DNA of 64,000 bases from Symsagittifera roscoffensis (taxonomy: Eukaryota; Xenacoelomorpha; Acoela; Convolutidae): positions 42,141-106,140 of the forward strand of contig NW_026971690.1 in the NCBI RefSeq assembly GCF_963678635.1. The letters run 5' to 3'. This document shows positions 63,911-64,000 of the stretch, piece after piece. The position numbers and the translations under genes are program-made. Below the pieces are notes generated by a model, which had not been told where the DNA came from, did not search any database, and saw nothing but the letters and a program-made list of their open reading frames with translations. Each line of letters opens with the position of its first letter. The first letter of the stretch is position 1.

Positions 63911-64000
63911 CAAACATACAAAACTAAACTAGAATGATAATTTGTTGGCCTTTCTTTGGCAAAATTGCTATCAATTAAAATCGCAAACGAATCCAAAATC

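Overview
The window looks like an AT-rich, gene-poor stretch of an invertebrate (metazoan) nuclear genome. Signs of this are spliceosomal introns with TTTTCAG-type acceptors, a secreted EGF plus fibrinogen-related gene, env-bearing Ty3/gypsy retroelements, MITEs and several satellite families. I could not fix the phylum. No rRNA, tRNA, CRISPR or bacterial-type operon was seen. Most of the DNA is mobile or repetitive.

Layout. 1-13,100: a mosaic of antisense (minus-strand) Ty3/gypsy pol debris. The same RT/RNase H segment recurs four times in the same orientation, separated by shared non-coding spacers, and the stretch ends in a large foldback. 14,101-37,015: one very large LTR retrotransposon of 22,915 bp. 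It has 410-bp TG...CA LTRs (9 mismatches by my count) and a 4-bp TTTG target-site duplication. Its order is leader, ORF1, ORF2, gag (zinc knuckle), protease, then RT-RNase H-integrase present TWICE as a tandem repeat of about 4.54 kb, then an env-like glycoprotein region, and a further uncharacterised spliced gene (ORF6). All genes carry some breaks. In the duplicated pol the breaks are complementary: copy 1 keeps RT, copy 2 keeps RNase H and integrase. 37,000-47,250: interspersed repeats, including a 612-bp terminal-inverted-repeat element with a 5-bp TSD and two long inverted arms 3.3 kb apart. It also holds candidate exons of small host genes and a weak gag-protease remnant. 47,874-51,130: a decayed relative of the large element (an LTR, then env and ORF6 3' ends), with a candidate host exon between the two parts. 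51,170-60,060: satellite-rich DNA with a dimeric ~280-bp repeat, a ~90-bp repeat and a ~590-bp tandem duplication. 60,145-61,438: the clearest host gene, a secreted EGF plus fibrinogen-domain protein in two exons, with a MITE in its intron and an apparent 1-nt frameshift. 61,500-64,000: a MITE copy and degenerate minisatellites.

How it fits together. Gag, protease, RT, RNase H and integrase would make a virus-like particle and insert the cDNA. The env-like protein would be the surface glycoprotein, and its motif layout suggests capture from a jingchuvirus-like RNA virus (inference). ORF1, ORF2 and ORF6 have no function I recognise. ORF6 is shared with the relic at 49-51 kb, so it belongs to the family and is not a chance reading frame. 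The most unusual items are the tandem duplicated pol with complementary lesions and the ORF6 gene with its intron.
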